In this document: positions 1 to 8,879 of the stretch, one piece after another
Position numbering within the stretch: the stretch's first letter is position 1
How the letters are laid out: every line of letters begins with the position of its first letter
Source: Prochlorococcus marinus str. MIT 9301
GTDB lineage: Bacteria > Cyanobacteriota > Cyanobacteriia > PCC-6307 > Cyanobiaceae
NCBI RefSeq assembly: GCF_000015965.1
Contig: NC_009091.1
Span: 124,001 to 188,000, forward strand
DNA: 64,000 nucleotides
Reading direction: 5' to 3'
Notes under the pieces: generated by a model
Database searches by the model: none
The model's input: the letters and a program-made list of their open reading frames with translations, nothing else
Told to the model about the DNA's origin: nothing
Translations under genes and position numbers: made by a program

Positions 1-2
1 AG

Positions 3-362
3 ACAGGTGGTAGGGATCTAATTGCAGATCAATTTAGAATGGCTGGTGCTCGTGTATTTGAGGTTGCTGCATATGAAACTAGATGTCCTGACTCAATTCC
101 GGAAGAAACAATTGATATTATTTCTAATCGAAAAGTAGATGCAATTATTTTCTCAAGCGGTAAAACCGTAGTAAATGCTGCTTTTTTACTAGAAAAAAAA
201 CTTGGTAAACAATGGTTAGATTATTTTGATCAGATTAAGTTGTTATCTATTGGACCTCAGACAACAAAAATATGTAACAAGATTTTTGGAAGAGTTGATA
301 GTCAGGCACAAAAATATACCTTTGAAGGACTGCTAGATCTGGCAATTAATATTTTTAGTTAG
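3..362 (+). CDS. hemD: Uroporphyrinogen-III synthase, C-terminal part (5' end outside window)
   Basis: The frame is open from the window edge, so this is the 3' part of a longer gene. About 119 residues remain. HemD closes and isomerises hydroxymethylbilane to uroporphyrinogen III, the branch point to chlorophyll, heme and corrinoids. Visible features are the second-domain segments VDAIIFSSGKTV and LLSIGPQTTKIC, typical of the HemD fold, where sequence conservation is low. Its last 8 bases overlap the convergent SRPBCC gene. The identification rests on fold-type motifs and the chlorophyll-rich context, so it is good but not certain. Confidence 0.8.
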   Translation, partial: TGGRDLIADQFRMAGARVFEVAAYETRCPDSIPEETIDIISNRKVDAIIFSSGKTVVNAAFLLEKKLGKQWLDYFDQIKLLSIGPQTTKICNKIFGRVDSQAQKYTFEGLLDLAINIFS

Positions 363-825
363 AAAATTTTTTTGAATAGTTCTTTTCAACTAAATCTTTG
401 AACCTATCAATATTGGCCTGTAATTCGTTTGTTACCATTTTGCCTAATATATTTTCTTCCATAAACCGTGCGATCATTTTAGGTAGCTCATAAGTTATTG
501 CTAAATTTACCGTTGTGATTTGATCAGTTTTACTTTCGAAAACTACTGATCCCTCAGTTGGTAAACCTCCTATTGATTTCCATTTAAGTTTGCTTTTTTC
601 AACCCTTTCTGTAATTTGAGCTTTCCATTTAAATCTAAAGCCATTTGCAGCTAAAGTCCATTCTGTTAAATCTGGTAACGTATTAGTTTCTTCGTCAACT
701 GTTTTTACAGATTCAATCCAGCTCATCCAAAGTGACATTGAGTCCAAATCGCTCCATGTGTCCCATACATTTTCAAGAGGCGCATTAACAACTGTTATTA
801 CGTCATGTTTTAGCCAAGTACCCAT
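355..825 (-). CDS. SRPBCC (START-like, polyketide cyclase type) family protein
   Basis: 156 residues. The N-terminus HDVITVVNAPLENVWDTWSD is the usual first strand and helix of SRPBCC proteins, which form a deep hydrophobic ligand pocket. A central run of beta strands and a long C-terminal helix (residues ~120-150) fit the family. The gene starts 3 bases downstream of the crtQ stop on the same strand, so the two are very likely co-transcribed. A lipid or carotenoid-related ligand would be a reasonable guess from that position, but nothing in the sequence fixes the substrate. Confidence 0.8.
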   Translation of the reverse strand: MGTWLKHDVITVVNAPLENVWDTWSDLDSMSLWMSWIESVKTVDEETNTLPDLTEWTLAANGFRFKWKAQITERVEKSKLKWKSIGGLPTEGSVVFESKTDQITTVNLAITYELPKMIARFMEENILGKMVTNELQANIDRFKDLVEKNYSKKFSN

Positions 826-828
826 TAA

Positions 829-2283
829 TTAACTTACTGCAAGATTTTTTGCTAATTCGGCTTTCTTCTCTAAAATTGCAGCGGCAGCTAAATGACCACT
901 CATTGTGGCTCCCTCCATAGAGTCTATATAATCTTGTTTTGTATAACTACCAGCCATGAAGAAATTAGATATAGATGTTTTTTGATCGGGTCTGAAAGGT
1001 TCCATACCTGGAGCTTCTCTATAGAGTGATTGTGGAATTTGTACCACGTTACTCCAAAGCAATTTAAGGTTTTTTGAGGATGGGAATAGACGGCGAACTT
1101 CTTTATCAATTTCTTTTGTAATTCTTTCTGTGGATCTTCCCATCCATCTATCGCCAGGAGTTAAAACACATTGGAGAAGCGATCCCATATCTTTTTTTCT
1201 ATAGTCTGCTGGACTTGCTAGTGCTAAATCAGCAAAACAACTGAAAGAGGCATCAGCAGAATAAAGAAGGTTATCTAGTCCAATTGGTTTGTTTCCAGTA
1301 TTATCTTTTTGTAATTCAGTAACCCAACCGTCATATCTTAATTGGATTGTGGCAACAGCTACAGCTCTAAGTTTTTTTAAACCTTCAAATTCTTTAAATT
1401 GATACCATTCCTTGGGAATTATTTTTTTTATTCCAGGAACATCACAGGCAGCTAGAAATTTATCTGCAAATACTGTTTTAATTCCTTCAGGAGAAGATAT
1501 TTTTAATTGATTTACTGAATAAGAGGAAGATTCCTTTTCAAAAATGATTTCTTCTACCTTATGGTTAAGATGTATTTCTGCTCCTTTGCTTGTTATGTAG
1601 TCCACGATAGGTTGAGTTAACCACTTATGTGGGGAACCTTTTAAAAGATTAAGTTTTGAAGCTTCTGTTTTTGAAGCAAACATCATGAATATAGTTAGCA
1701 TGCATCTTGCTGAAATATCTTTGCAATTAATAAAACCTAATGCATACGCGATAGGATCCCACATTCTTTCTAAACTTTTTTCACTTCCACCATGGTTTAA
1801 AAACCATTCTTTAAAACTAATTTTATCTAGATCTCTTATTATTTTCATTGCGCCTTCATAGTCTATCAATCCTCTAACGATCGGACTTGTCCCTAAAGCT
1901 AAGGCATTTCTGAACTTATCCACCCAAGTAAGTTGTTCGGTGGTAAAAAAAGCTTTAAGTCCGTTAAATGGAGCACCTAAAGGGAATCTGAAGTCTAAAG
2001 ATTTTAAATTACCACCATTATTGATAAATAGATGAGTATGATCTTTAGGGAGTAAATTGTCCAGAGCTCCCACTTTTTTCATTAATTTAAAAAGGTTTGC
2101 ATAATTGTAAAAAAATACATGTAAACCCATTTCTATGTGGTTGCCATCCTTATCTTCCCAACTTCCAACTTTACCTCCCCAAAATGACCTGCTCTCGTAA
2201 ATTTCTACTTCGTGACCTTCATCAACTAAATTGACTGCTGCTGTAAGACCAGCTAATCCAGAACCAACTATTGCAATTTTCAC
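829..2283 (-). CDS. crtQ: Zeta-carotene desaturase
   Basis: 484 residues, normal for plant/cyanobacterial ZDS. ZDS desaturates 9,9'-di-cis-zeta-carotene via neurosporene to pro-lycopene at the thylakoid membrane, passing electrons to plastoquinone. The N-terminus has the FAD dinucleotide motif [13 protein letters not shown] and the paired [13 protein letters not shown] motif; the C-terminus has the carotenoid-oxidase signature [16 protein letters not shown]. The paralogous phytoene desaturase lies at 27231-28631. ZDS is assigned here because the other copy matches PDS more closely. Transcribed divergently from the Fe-S carrier gene. Confidence 0.92.
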   Translation of the reverse strand: MKIAIVGSGLAGLTAAVNLVDEGHEVEIYESRSFWGGKVGSWEDKDGNHIEMGLHVFFYNYANLFKLMKKVGALDNLLPKDHTHLFINNGGNLKSLDFRFPLGAPFNGLKAFFTTEQLTWVDKFRNALALGTSPIVRGLIDYEGAMKIIRDLDKISFKEWFLNHGGSEKSLERMWDPIAYALGFINCKDISARCMLTIFMMFASKTEASKLNLLKGSPHKWLTQPIVDYITSKGAEIHLNHKVEEIIFEKESSSYSVNQLKISSPEGIKTVFADKFLAACDVPGIKKIIPKEWYQFKEFEGLKKLRAVAVATIQLRYDGWVTELQKDNTGNKPIGLDNLLYSADASFSCFADLALASPADYRKKDMGSLLQCVLTPGDRWMGRSTERITKEIDKEVRRLFPSSKNLKLLWSNVVQIPQSLYREAPGMEPFRPDQKTSISNFFMAGSYTKQDYIDSMEGATMSGHLAAAAILEKKAELAKNLAVS

Positions 2284-2382
2284 TTTTTCTTAAAATTATA
2301 ACAAATCAAGTTTGGATAATGTTTGTTCTATGCATCCTATCGATTAAGTTTTTATATTATAAATAGTAGAAATCCTTTGTTT

Positions 2383-2775
2383 ATGGAAAATGTAGAAATT
2401 AAACAGGAAATTAAAAATTCTGATGATGGCAAAGGTATCTTAATTACGAATGATGCTATAGAACAAATTTCAAATTTATTGAAGGGCCAAAGTGATAAAA
2501 AAGCACTAAGAGTAGGAGTAAGATCAGGCGGTTGTAGTGGGATGAGTTATACGATGGATTTTATAGGAACTGATGAAATAAATCACGATGATAATGTTTA
2601 TGATTATTCATTAAAAGCTGATCAAAGCTTTCAAGTGGTTTGTGATCCTAAAAGTCTTTTATATATTTATGGAATGCAGTTAGATTTTAGTAAGGAATTA
2701 ATTGGAGGTGGCTTTAATTTTGTAAATCCCAATGCCTCCCAAACTTGTGGTTGTGGAAGCTCCTTCGCAGTTTAA
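2383..2775 (+). CDS. A-type iron-sulfur carrier (HesB/IscA/SufA family)
   Basis: 130 residues from the ATG chosen here; an in-frame TTG at 2323 would add 20 unconserved residues. The three conserved cysteines of A-type carriers are present: GGCSG in the middle and CGCG near the C-terminus (QTCGCGSSFAV). These proteins receive Fe-S clusters and pass them to apoproteins, important in a cell full of photosystem I and NDH-1 clusters. The N-terminal ~20 residues are charged and longer than in minimal IscA. First gene of a tight + strand run with the TPR and LpxB-like genes. Confidence 0.88.
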   Translation: MENVEIKQEIKNSDDGKGILITNDAIEQISNLLKGQSDKKALRVGVRSGGCSGMSYTMDFIGTDEINHDDNVYDYSLKADQSFQVVCDPKSLLYIYGMQLDFSKELIGGGFNFVNPNASQTCGCGSSFAV

Positions 2776-2781
2776 TAGATA

Positions 2782-3210
2782 ATGACTAACGAAATTAATC
2801 CCATCGAAGAGGATTTTAATGCAGCTTTATCAAGATATAAAGCAGGGCAAGATTTAATTCCAATCGTTCAAGATTTTCAAAAAATTATACAGCAAATTCC
2901 AAATCATTTTGCTGCTTGGACTTGTTTATCATGGCTTCAATTACTTTTGAAAAATAATGAAGAAGCTTTGTCAGCTGCTAGACAAGCTGTTCGTTTAAAT
3001 CAGCAAGATCCACAAGCAAGAATGAATTTGTCTTTAGCTCTTTTGGCTACCAATAATAAAGGTGTTAGGGATCATATTGAGTTAATAAAAAAAATGTCTA
3101 TGATGATGCCAGATGTGAAAAGTGAGTTGAAAGAATCTGTTGAAGACGGATTAAGTAGATATCCAGATTGGCCTGAGTTAACCAAAGTAAAAAAATGGTT
3201 GGAATTTTAA
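2782..3210 (+). CDS. Tetratricopeptide-repeat protein
   Basis: 142 residues, all helical in appearance. The segment around residues 30-90 shows TPR spacing: AAWTCLSWLQLLLKNNEEAL followed by a second helical pair with SAARQAVRLNQQDPQARMNL. There is no signal peptide or membrane segment, so it is probably a cytosolic scaffold. It starts 6 bases after the Fe-S carrier stop and ends 1 base before the next gene, indicating one operon. The partner is unknown; the neighbours do not share an obvious pathway. Confidence 0.8.
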   Translation: MTNEINPIEEDFNAALSRYKAGQDLIPIVQDFQKIIQQIPNHFAAWTCLSWLQLLLKNNEEALSAARQAVRLNQQDPQARMNLSLALLATNNKGVRDHIELIKKMSMMMPDVKSELKESVEDGLSRYPDWPELTKVKKWLEF

Positions 3211-3211
3211 A

Positions 3212-4414
3212 TTGTTTAAGATTTTAATATTGAGTAATGGGCATGGAGAAGATCTATCTGGCAGTCTAATAGCTAAACAATTCGTAAAAAGTGGTTATTC
3301 TGTTCATGCTTTGCCAATTGTTGGTATGGGAAACCATTACGAAAAAGAACAAATTAAAATTATCGGTAAAACTAAAGAATTTAGCACTGGAGGAATTGGC
3401 TATAATTCTTTCAAGGGAAGACTTACTGAGATATTAGGAGGAGAAATATTTTATGTCTTAAAAAGATTATATTTAACTTTTAAAATAAGAAAAAAATATG
3501 ATTATTTTTTTGTAGTTGGAGATATTGTGCCAGTTTTTTTTGCATGGGTTTGTAAGAAAGATTTTTTCACATATCTAGTAGCTTATTCCAGCCATTATGA
3601 AGGAAAGTTGAAATTACCATGGCCTTCTAAATTTTTCTTGCTCTCACAAAAAGCAAAAAAAATATATACGAGAGATTCCCTTACAGCTAATGATTTAACA
3701 TTGCAATTAAAAAAGAAAGTGTCTTTTTTAGGAAACCCATTTATGGATAAGTTTTTTCCTAGAAAAAAAGAATTAAATAAAGCTGAATTTAGTATTGGAT
3801 TATTTCCAGGAAGTAGATTCCCTGAGATTTTAGATAATTTTGTTTTGATTTTAGAGGTATTAGAGGCATTATCAGATTTAAGATATTTTCAAAAAATTAA
3901 GTTTAATTTTGCAATAGTTAATGCTCTTTCTTCATTAAAAATAAAGGAGATATTTCAAAAAAGAGGATGGTTAAAAATAGAAAATATAAAAAATAATAAT
4001 CTCTTGAAATTCCAATATAAATTTTTAGAAGTGAACATATATTGGAATAATTTTGACAAAATATTATTGAAAAGTAGATGCTGTATCAGCATGGCAGGAA
4101 CAGCAGCAGAGCAAGCGATTGGATTAGGAAAACCGGTTATTCAGATTGAAGGTAAAGGTCCACAATTTACGAGAACTTTTGCAGAAGCTCAGAGACGTTT
4201 GCTTGGAAAATATGTTTTTTGTGCCACTAAATATAAAGATAAGAATGATCAAATCAATCAGACAATAAAATTGATCATAAAAATAATATACCTTATACAG
4301 CTGAATAAGAAGTTTATGATCTCATGCAATGAAAATGCTAAAAAAAGACTGGGTGAAAACAAAGCTTGTTTTAAAATGGTTGATGATATGAATATTGTTA
4401 TAAAAAATGATTAA
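3212..4414 (+). CDS. Lipid-A-disaccharide synthase-related glycosyltransferase (LpxB-like)
   Basis: 400 residues with a TTG start directly after the TPR gene. The N-terminus FKILILSNGHGEDLSGSLIA and the C-terminal block ISMAGTAAEQAIGLGKPVIQ resemble the GT-B nucleotide-sugar binding region of LpxB. It matches the cyanobacterial 'LpxB-related' family rather than true LpxB. The acceptor is not known; picocyanobacterial lipid A is simplified, so a different glycolipid is possible. The internal region (residues ~230-290) is unusually lysine/asparagine rich, as expected from strong AT bias. Confidence 0.78.
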   Translation: MFKILILSNGHGEDLSGSLIAKQFVKSGYSVHALPIVGMGNHYEKEQIKIIGKTKEFSTGGIGYNSFKGRLTEILGGEIFYVLKRLYLTFKIRKKYDYFFVVGDIVPVFFAWVCKKDFFTYLVAYSSHYEGKLKLPWPSKFFLLSQKAKKIYTRDSLTANDLTLQLKKKVSFLGNPFMDKFFPRKKELNKAEFSIGLFPGSRFPEILDNFVLILEVLEALSDLRYFQKIKFNFAIVNALSSLKIKEIFQKRGWLKIENIKNNNLLKFQYKFLEVNIYWNNFDKILLKSRCCISMAGTAAEQAIGLGKPVIQIEGKGPQFTRTFAEAQRRLLGKYVFCATKYKDKNDQINQTIKLIIKIIYLIQLNKKFMISCNENAKKRLGENKACFKMVDDMNIVIKND

Positions 4415-4676
4415 GGAGAATAATCAAAATAAGTTAAAACAAATTATCGATAATTTGTTATTAATAAATTTATTTACAGTCATTTTTTTTGCAATATTTT
4501 TTATTTTTGCAATCATCATGCAATTTAATGGCATATTTATTTTTATTAATTTTATTCAGATAGTTTGGAATCCTCTTATAGTTCCATTGATAACAATTCT
4601 TATTTTTGGTGCTTTAGTAAACGGTATTAGTTCTTGGTGGAAGCGTAAATTGCTTTCTCAAGAAGAGGATATTTAA
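4407..4676 (+). CDS. Small hypothetical membrane protein
   Basis: 89 residues with two strongly hydrophobic stretches (about 17-45 and 50-72) and a basic patch SSWWKRK after the second, predicting two membrane spans with the C-terminus probably cytoplasmic. It overlaps the LpxB-like gene by 8 bases in a coupled arrangement. Its last 50 bases overlap the convergent epimerase gene, which is a long overlap for two real genes. I do not recognise a family. The coupled start supports it being real. Confidence 0.6.
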   Translation: MIKENNQNKLKQIIDNLLLINLFTVIFFAIFFIFAIIMQFNGIFIFINFIQIVWNPLIVPLITILIFGALVNGISSWWKRKLLSQEEDI

Positions 4677-5553
4677 AAGTATAATTTTTGAGTTTACTGC
4701 TTATTACTTTTTGTCCTTCCAATACAACTTTTGCTCCATCTCCTAACAATATTTTTAAAACCGCTCCAGGCACTGGAAGTAAATTAGGTCTATTCAGACA
4801 TTTGCCTAAAGTCTGAGAAAACTCTCTCATTAATACTGGATTTGGTGCAACAGCATTAAATACTCCTGAATACTTTTTATCAACTAATGCTTGAGTAATT
4901 AATGCACATAAATCAGTTCTATGAATCCAACTCATCCATTGCTTACCATCTCCAATTGGTCCACCTAATCCAACTTTAAATATAGGGAGCATTTTCCCTA
5001 ATGCCCCTCCGTCTGCCTCTAGAACTATTCCAATTCTAAAAATAACTAACCTTGAGAAAAATGGTTTTTCATCAGCGACCGCTTCCCATTTTTTGCAAAG
5101 ATTAGCTAAAAAGTCTTTTCCTCCAATACTATTTTCAGTGAATTCACCAGACAAACTTGTACCGTAATAACCTATTGCTGATCCATTTATAATGACTTTT
5201 GGGTTTATTTTTAAATTTTTAAGGGTCTTCATCATAAATTTTGTCGTTTTAATACGACTATTTTCAATCTCCTGTTTTTGTTCAGAAGTCCATTTTTTTT
5301 CTGCTATAGGTTCTCCCATCAAGTTAATAATTCCATCGGTCTCTCTTAAAATATTTAGAAGATTTTCGTTATTCCAGTTTTTTTCTTTTGATAAATCTGT
5401 TTGAAAAAACTTAAATTTGTTGAAATCTAAATCAACCTTTAATTTACTAATGGGTTTTCTACTTACAATGTATATTTCGTGATTTTCATTAAGTAGTGTT
5501 GGAACTAACTCTTTCCCAACAAATCCAGTGCAGCCAAGTAGTAAAAGACGCAT
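4627..5553 (-). CDS. NAD(P)-dependent epimerase, SDR39U1/TIGR01777-type
   Basis: 308 residues. The N-terminal Rossmann motif LLLGCTGFVGKELVPTLL and the family block SAIGYYG (the Y of the SDR catalytic set) are visible. The C-terminal part carries the typical VFNAVAPNPVLMREFSQTLG segment followed by LPVPGAVLKILLGDGA. This is the extended-SDR group related to plant SDR39U1 and E. coli YfcH, whose substrate is not established. Monocistronic on the minus strand, divergent from ndhO. Confidence 0.85.
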   Translation of the reverse strand: MRLLLLGCTGFVGKELVPTLLNENHEIYIVSRKPISKLKVDLDFNKFKFFQTDLSKEKNWNNENLLNILRETDGIINLMGEPIAEKKWTSEQKQEIENSRIKTTKFMMKTLKNLKINPKVIINGSAIGYYGTSLSGEFTENSIGGKDFLANLCKKWEAVADEKPFFSRLVIFRIGIVLEADGGALGKMLPIFKVGLGGPIGDGKQWMSWIHRTDLCALITQALVDKKYSGVFNAVAPNPVLMREFSQTLGKCLNRPNLLPVPGAVLKILLGDGAKVVLEGQKVISSKLKNYTFKYPLLEKAIYASTKN

Positions 5554-5654
5554 ACCATATTAATGTTTATCATTTAAGGCTATTAAATTTTTAAGACGTT
5601 TGTCATTGTTATTCCGGTATAAATTTTTTTTAATATTTTTCAAAAAAGTTTTTG

Positions 5655-5660
5655 TATAAT
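5655..5660 (+). promoter_or_regulatory. Candidate -10 box (TATAAT) for ndhO
   Basis: A perfect TATAAT preceded by TTTG lies 29 bases upstream of the ndhO ATG. No convincing -35 is seen 17 bases upstream. The assignment rests on the -10 match and its position in a divergent intergenic gap, in a very AT-rich background. Confidence 0.4.
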
Positions 5661-5689
5661 AAATTTCAAATAACTTTCTTGAATTTATT

Positions 5690-5926
5690 ATGACAGATTC
5701 TATTCCAAAGAAACCTCTCAAGAAAGGAAGCTTAGTTTTTGTCGATAAAGAAAATTATATAAAAAGTATCGAGGCTCTAGCTAGTGATCACGATTTACCT
5801 AATTATGTGTTTGAAGGTCCTGGAGAGATACTCTCAGTCAAAGACGAATATGCTCAGATTCGATGGCGCAGACCTGTCCCAGATGTTTGGTTTAAATTAG
5901 AACAACTCAAAGAATATTTGCAATAA
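5690..5926 (+). CDS. ndhO: NAD(P)H-quinone oxidoreductase subunit O
   Basis: 78 residues. NdhO is a small peripheral stromal/cytoplasmic-side subunit specific to the photosynthetic NDH-1 complex, which oxidises reduced ferredoxin and reduces plastoquinone in cyclic electron flow. The sequence contains the diagnostic KKGSLVFVDKENY, PNYVFEGPGEIL and IRWRRPVPDVWFKLEQLKEY segments. Length is normal. It stands alone, unlinked to the other ndh genes in the window. Confidence 0.93.
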   Translation: MTDSIPKKPLKKGSLVFVDKENYIKSIEALASDHDLPNYVFEGPGEILSVKDEYAQIRWRRPVPDVWFKLEQLKEYLQ

Positions 5927-5936
5927 AGTTTTGTAT

Positions 5937-6614
5937 CTAAAAGTTTTTATTTTTTTTCTCTGTAGACATCTTTGATTGGATTCTTTTTGCCTCTTTGATC
6001 ATTTCCTTACCATCAAATAAGTAATTATCTACATATCCTTGTGTATATCTATCAAACTCTGATAGTGCATCTTTAACTTGTGAAAAACAATGATAAAGAT
6101 CAAGGCCTAAAGCTGAAATAGCCTTTGGAACTATTTTTTTGTTATAAATTTTTTCAACTTTTTCTATTTTTTTTTGTGAAAGATTTATGTAACTGCAGAA
6201 ATTTTCCATTAGTTGGTCATCATATGGATCCGCAGATAGTTCTTTTATTTCGTTGTTCAAAGGTTTAATTATTTGACTAATTAATCTATTGATTGGACTG
6301 TAAATTTCTTTAATCCATGTTTCAACTTCTTTGTCTTTAATTGACGAATTATATTTTTTTGAATTAATTTTTTTTTCCCAATTTTCATTTAATGAATCAA
6401 ATGATGAACTGGAAGAGACAAAACTTCTATCATATTGTTCTTTTTTGATAGGGTCATTTAGAGTCTCCCAGGCATTTTGTATTGCCAGAAATCGTTCTTT
6501 TTCCCCCCCCTTATCAGGATGATGTTGTTTTACTAAAGAGCGATATGAAGATTTGATTTGACTTCTGGTTGCATTTTTTTTGAGGCCTAATTCTTCATAT
6601 AAATTTTTTTCCAT
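5937..6614 (-). CDS. J-domain (DnaJ-like) protein
   Basis: 225 residues. Residues ~4-62 form a J domain with the HPD motif (VKQHHPDKGG), which stimulates Hsp70 ATPase. No glycine-rich or zinc-finger region follows, so it is a type III J protein, not DnaJ itself. The rest is a charged helical domain with no recognised family. It lies 16 bases downstream of cysK on the same strand. The codons just after HPD contain a run of eight G on the coding strand (8 C at 6503-6510), unusual in this AT-rich genome. Confidence 0.85.
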   Translation of the reverse strand: MEKNLYEELGLKKNATRSQIKSSYRSLVKQHHPDKGGEKERFLAIQNAWETLNDPIKKEQYDRSFVSSSSSFDSLNENWEKKINSKKYNSSIKDKEVETWIKEIYSPINRLISQIIKPLNNEIKELSADPYDDQLMENFCSYINLSQKKIEKVEKIYNKKIVPKAISALGLDLYHCFSQVKDALSEFDRYTQGYVDNYLFDGKEMIKEAKRIQSKMSTEKKNKNF

Positions 6615-6630
6615 TTTTATAAATTATGGA

Positions 6631-7599
6631 TTAGAGATAACCATCTTTTCTGGCTTGAATTGAAGTATTAGATTCAAACATTGCTGTTGATAAATATCTT
6701 TCACCAAAACTTGGAAGAATAACTATCAATCTTTTGTTAGTTAGTTCTTTCCTTTCACCGATTTTAATAGTTGCTGCTAGAGCTGCACCGCTACTTATGC
6801 CAGATAAAAGGCCTTCCAATCGAGCTAATAAACGCCCATAATAAAATGCTTCATCGTCATCTATTTTTATAATTTCATCAATTAATTTAGTATCCAGTAC
6901 TTTCGGCACGAAACCTGCTCCTATTCCTTGAATCGAATGAGATCCAGCTTTTTCTCCAGAAATCACAGCACTTTTTTGGGGCTCTACAGCATAAATTTTG
7001 CAATTTGGATTAACTTTTTTCAGGAAACGTGCGCAACCCGTGATTGTTCCTCCTGTTCCTACTCCTGTAACGAGTCCATCTAAATTGTTATTGGATTGAG
7101 ACCATATTTCTTGTGCCGTTGTTCTTTCATGAATATCCGGATTAGCAAAGTTTTCAAATTGATTAAATTGATAGCTATTTGCAATGGTTGAAGACAACTC
7201 ATTAGCTAAATCTAAAGCTCCTTTCATTCCTTCTTTCCCAGGCGTTAACTGTAATTCAGCTCCATATGCTCTCAACATTGCCCTCCTCTCAATACTCATC
7301 GTATCCGGCATAGTTAATATCAATTTATAGCCTTTTGCTGCAGCAACCATTGCTAATGCGATGCCCGTATTACCACTTGTAGCTTCAATCAATGTTGTTT
7401 TATCTGGTTTTATCAAACCGTCTTCTTCTGCTTTGCATAACATTGAATAAGCGATGCGATCCTTCACGGACGCTGATGGATTGAAACTTTCTAATTTGGC
7501 TATTATTTCTGGATAGCAATTAAAATGATTTCTAATTCGATTTAATCTAACTAATGGGGTATTTCCAACAAGAGAAGTTATATCATTTGCTATTTCCAT
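6631..7599 (-). CDS. cysK: Cysteine synthase (O-acetylserine sulfhydrylase)
   Basis: 322 residues, standard for CysK/CysM. The PLP lysine lies in PSASVKDRIAYSM, the asparagine loop in EATSGNTGIALAM, and the phosphate-binding GTGGTITG loop follows. The enzyme makes L-cysteine from O-acetyl-L-serine and sulfide, the last step of sulfate assimilation. It heads a minus-strand pair with the J-domain gene. Upstream (7635-7655) is an inverted repeat AAATACAT/ATGTATTT in the 153-base divergent gap, a possible operator, regulator unknown. Confidence 0.93.
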   Translation of the reverse strand: MEIANDITSLVGNTPLVRLNRIRNHFNCYPEIIAKLESFNPSASVKDRIAYSMLCKAEEDGLIKPDKTTLIEATSGNTGIALAMVAAAKGYKLILTMPDTMSIERRAMLRAYGAELQLTPGKEGMKGALDLANELSSTIANSYQFNQFENFANPDIHERTTAQEIWSQSNNNLDGLVTGVGTGGTITGCARFLKKVNPNCKIYAVEPQKSAVISGEKAGSHSIQGIGAGFVPKVLDTKLIDEIIKIDDDEAFYYGRLLARLEGLLSGISSGAALAATIKIGERKELTNKRLIVILPSFGERYLSTAMFESNTSIQARKDGYL

Positions 7600-7634
7600 G
7601 AAATGATTTTTTAAATTTAAAAATACAATCTTCT

Positions 7635-7655
7635 AAATACATGATAAATGTATTT
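7635..7655. promoter_or_regulatory. Inverted repeat upstream of cysK
   Basis: AAATACAT, 5-base spacer, ATGTATTT: an 8-base perfect dyad 36-56 bases upstream of the cysK start, in the divergent gap with the UPF0367 gene. Half-site order is opposite to the NtcA consensus GTA-N8-TAC. It may be an operator or only an AT-rich chance dyad. Confidence 0.3.
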
Positions 7656-7752
7656 GTAGATCTTTTATAAAATTTTCTCAAAAGAATTTAATTAAAAATA
7701 ACTTTCTGCCTAAAAAAATTTACTATTATAAAAGGTAGTTTTTATAATTATT

Positions 7753-8025
7753 ATGTATTCTCTGGAACTAAGTCTGAGATATTCGCCTTTTCCACTTTCA
7801 ATTCAGAAGAAAGAATTTGATGATGTTAAAAGAATTTATGATGAAATAAAAACTGCTATGAATGAAACTTTAGAATCCTCAAACTTGATCGAATTAAGTT
7901 GTGACAAAGTGCAAGATAAATTAATTACTGTAAGAGCTAAAGAAATCATTTCTGTACAGATATATGAAAAATCTTCAGTAGCAGGAGGAGCTAAAAGACC
8001 AGGTTTTTCTCTAGATATAGATTGA
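7753..8025 (+). CDS. UPF0367 family protein
   Basis: 90 residues. The whole sequence, from MYSLELSLRYSPFPLSIQKK to SVAGGAKRPGFSLDID, matches the small cyanobacterial UPF0367 family as I know it. The function is unknown. It has no membrane segment. The stop overlaps the start region of the downstream ABC ATPase gene, so the two are probably translated together. Confidence 0.85.
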   Translation: MYSLELSLRYSPFPLSIQKKEFDDVKRIYDEIKTAMNETLESSNLIELSCDKVQDKLITVRAKEIISVQIYEKSSVAGGAKRPGFSLDID

Positions 8026-8708
8026 TAAAATTAATGCGAGATTCCCTTGAAAGTGAAATACCTCATATTAAATTTAAAGATGTTTCTTTTTCATATCCTG
8101 GAGAGAAAGAAAATTTAATTTTTCAATGTAACTTTTCAATAAAAAAACCTGGATTTTGGATGGTCGTTGGTAAAAACGGAAGCGGAAAAAGTACTCTTTT
8201 AAAATTAATTAATGGAATAATCAAACCCCAAAATGGTGCAATTGATTCCAATGCTAATGTTGGCATGGTGTTTCAAAACCCTGACCATCAAATATTGATG
8301 CCAAATTGTAGGAGTGAACTTCTGATTAATATTAATCAGAATATAAGTCAAAATGAAATTAATAAAAAAATTGAATATGTGCTTGATCAGGTAGGAATGA
8401 CTGGTTTTGAAAAAAGGCCAGTTCATACTTTGAGCGGTGGACAAAAACAACGCTTAACTATTGCATGCGCTCTGATTAGTAATAGAAATTTTATTCTTTT
8501 AGATGAGCCTACAGCGTTACTTGATCAAACCAGCCAATTAAAAGTTTTACAAACTATTAAAAATCTTACAAGTGACCATATAAAACCTTTATCAGCTTTG
8601 TGGATTACTCATCGTTATGAAGAATTAACTTATGCTGATGCAGTAGCAGAGTTGAAAAATGGATTTTTATCTAGCTGGCAAGAACCATCAAAATTTCAAT
8701 ATAATTAA
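8022..8708 (+). CDS. ABC transporter ATP-binding protein, CbiO/EcfA type
   Basis: 228 residues from a TTG overlapping the previous stop; ATG at 8034 is an equally plausible start. All ABC motifs are present: Walker A VGKNGSGKSTLL, Q-loop FQNPDHQ, signature LSGGQKQRLTIA, Walker B FILLDEPTALL and the H-loop THRYEE. The FQNPDHQ form is typical of the CbiO/energy-coupling-factor branch that drives cobalt, nickel or vitamin import. No transmembrane partner gene is adjacent, so any T and S components are elsewhere. Confidence 0.88.
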   Translation: MIKLMRDSLESEIPHIKFKDVSFSYPGEKENLIFQCNFSIKKPGFWMVVGKNGSGKSTLLKLINGIIKPQNGAIDSNANVGMVFQNPDHQILMPNCRSELLININQNISQNEINKKIEYVLDQVGMTGFEKRPVHTLSGGQKQRLTIACALISNRNFILLDEPTALLDQTSQLKVLQTIKNLTSDHIKPLSALWITHRYEELTYADAVAELKNGFLSSWQEPSKFQYN

Positions 8709-8757
8709 CTTTTGTACTTGTCATAAGGTACTTTAAAGAGCTAAATTCATTCTATAT

Positions 8758-8829
<72 letters not shown>

Positions 8830-8853
8830 TTTTAAAGTCTCGAAAAGTCATAC

Positions 8854-8879
8854 AAAGTCACCCTTAGGTGACTTTTTTT
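8854..8879 (+). terminator. Rho-independent terminator of tRNA-Asn (copy 1)
   Basis: AAAGTCACC, loop CTTA, GGTGACTTT, then a T run: a 9-base perfect stem 25 bases past the tRNA. A diverged copy follows the distal tRNA fragment. Confidence 0.85.

Noticed and set aside
924..1109. Small minus-strand frame inside crtQ
   Set aside because: Same-strand out-of-frame shadow of the conserved ZDS C-terminal region.
7635..7655. NtcA site upstream of cysK
   Set aside because: The dyad has TAC...GTA order rather than GTA-N8-TAC, so it is listed only as an unassigned inverted repeat.
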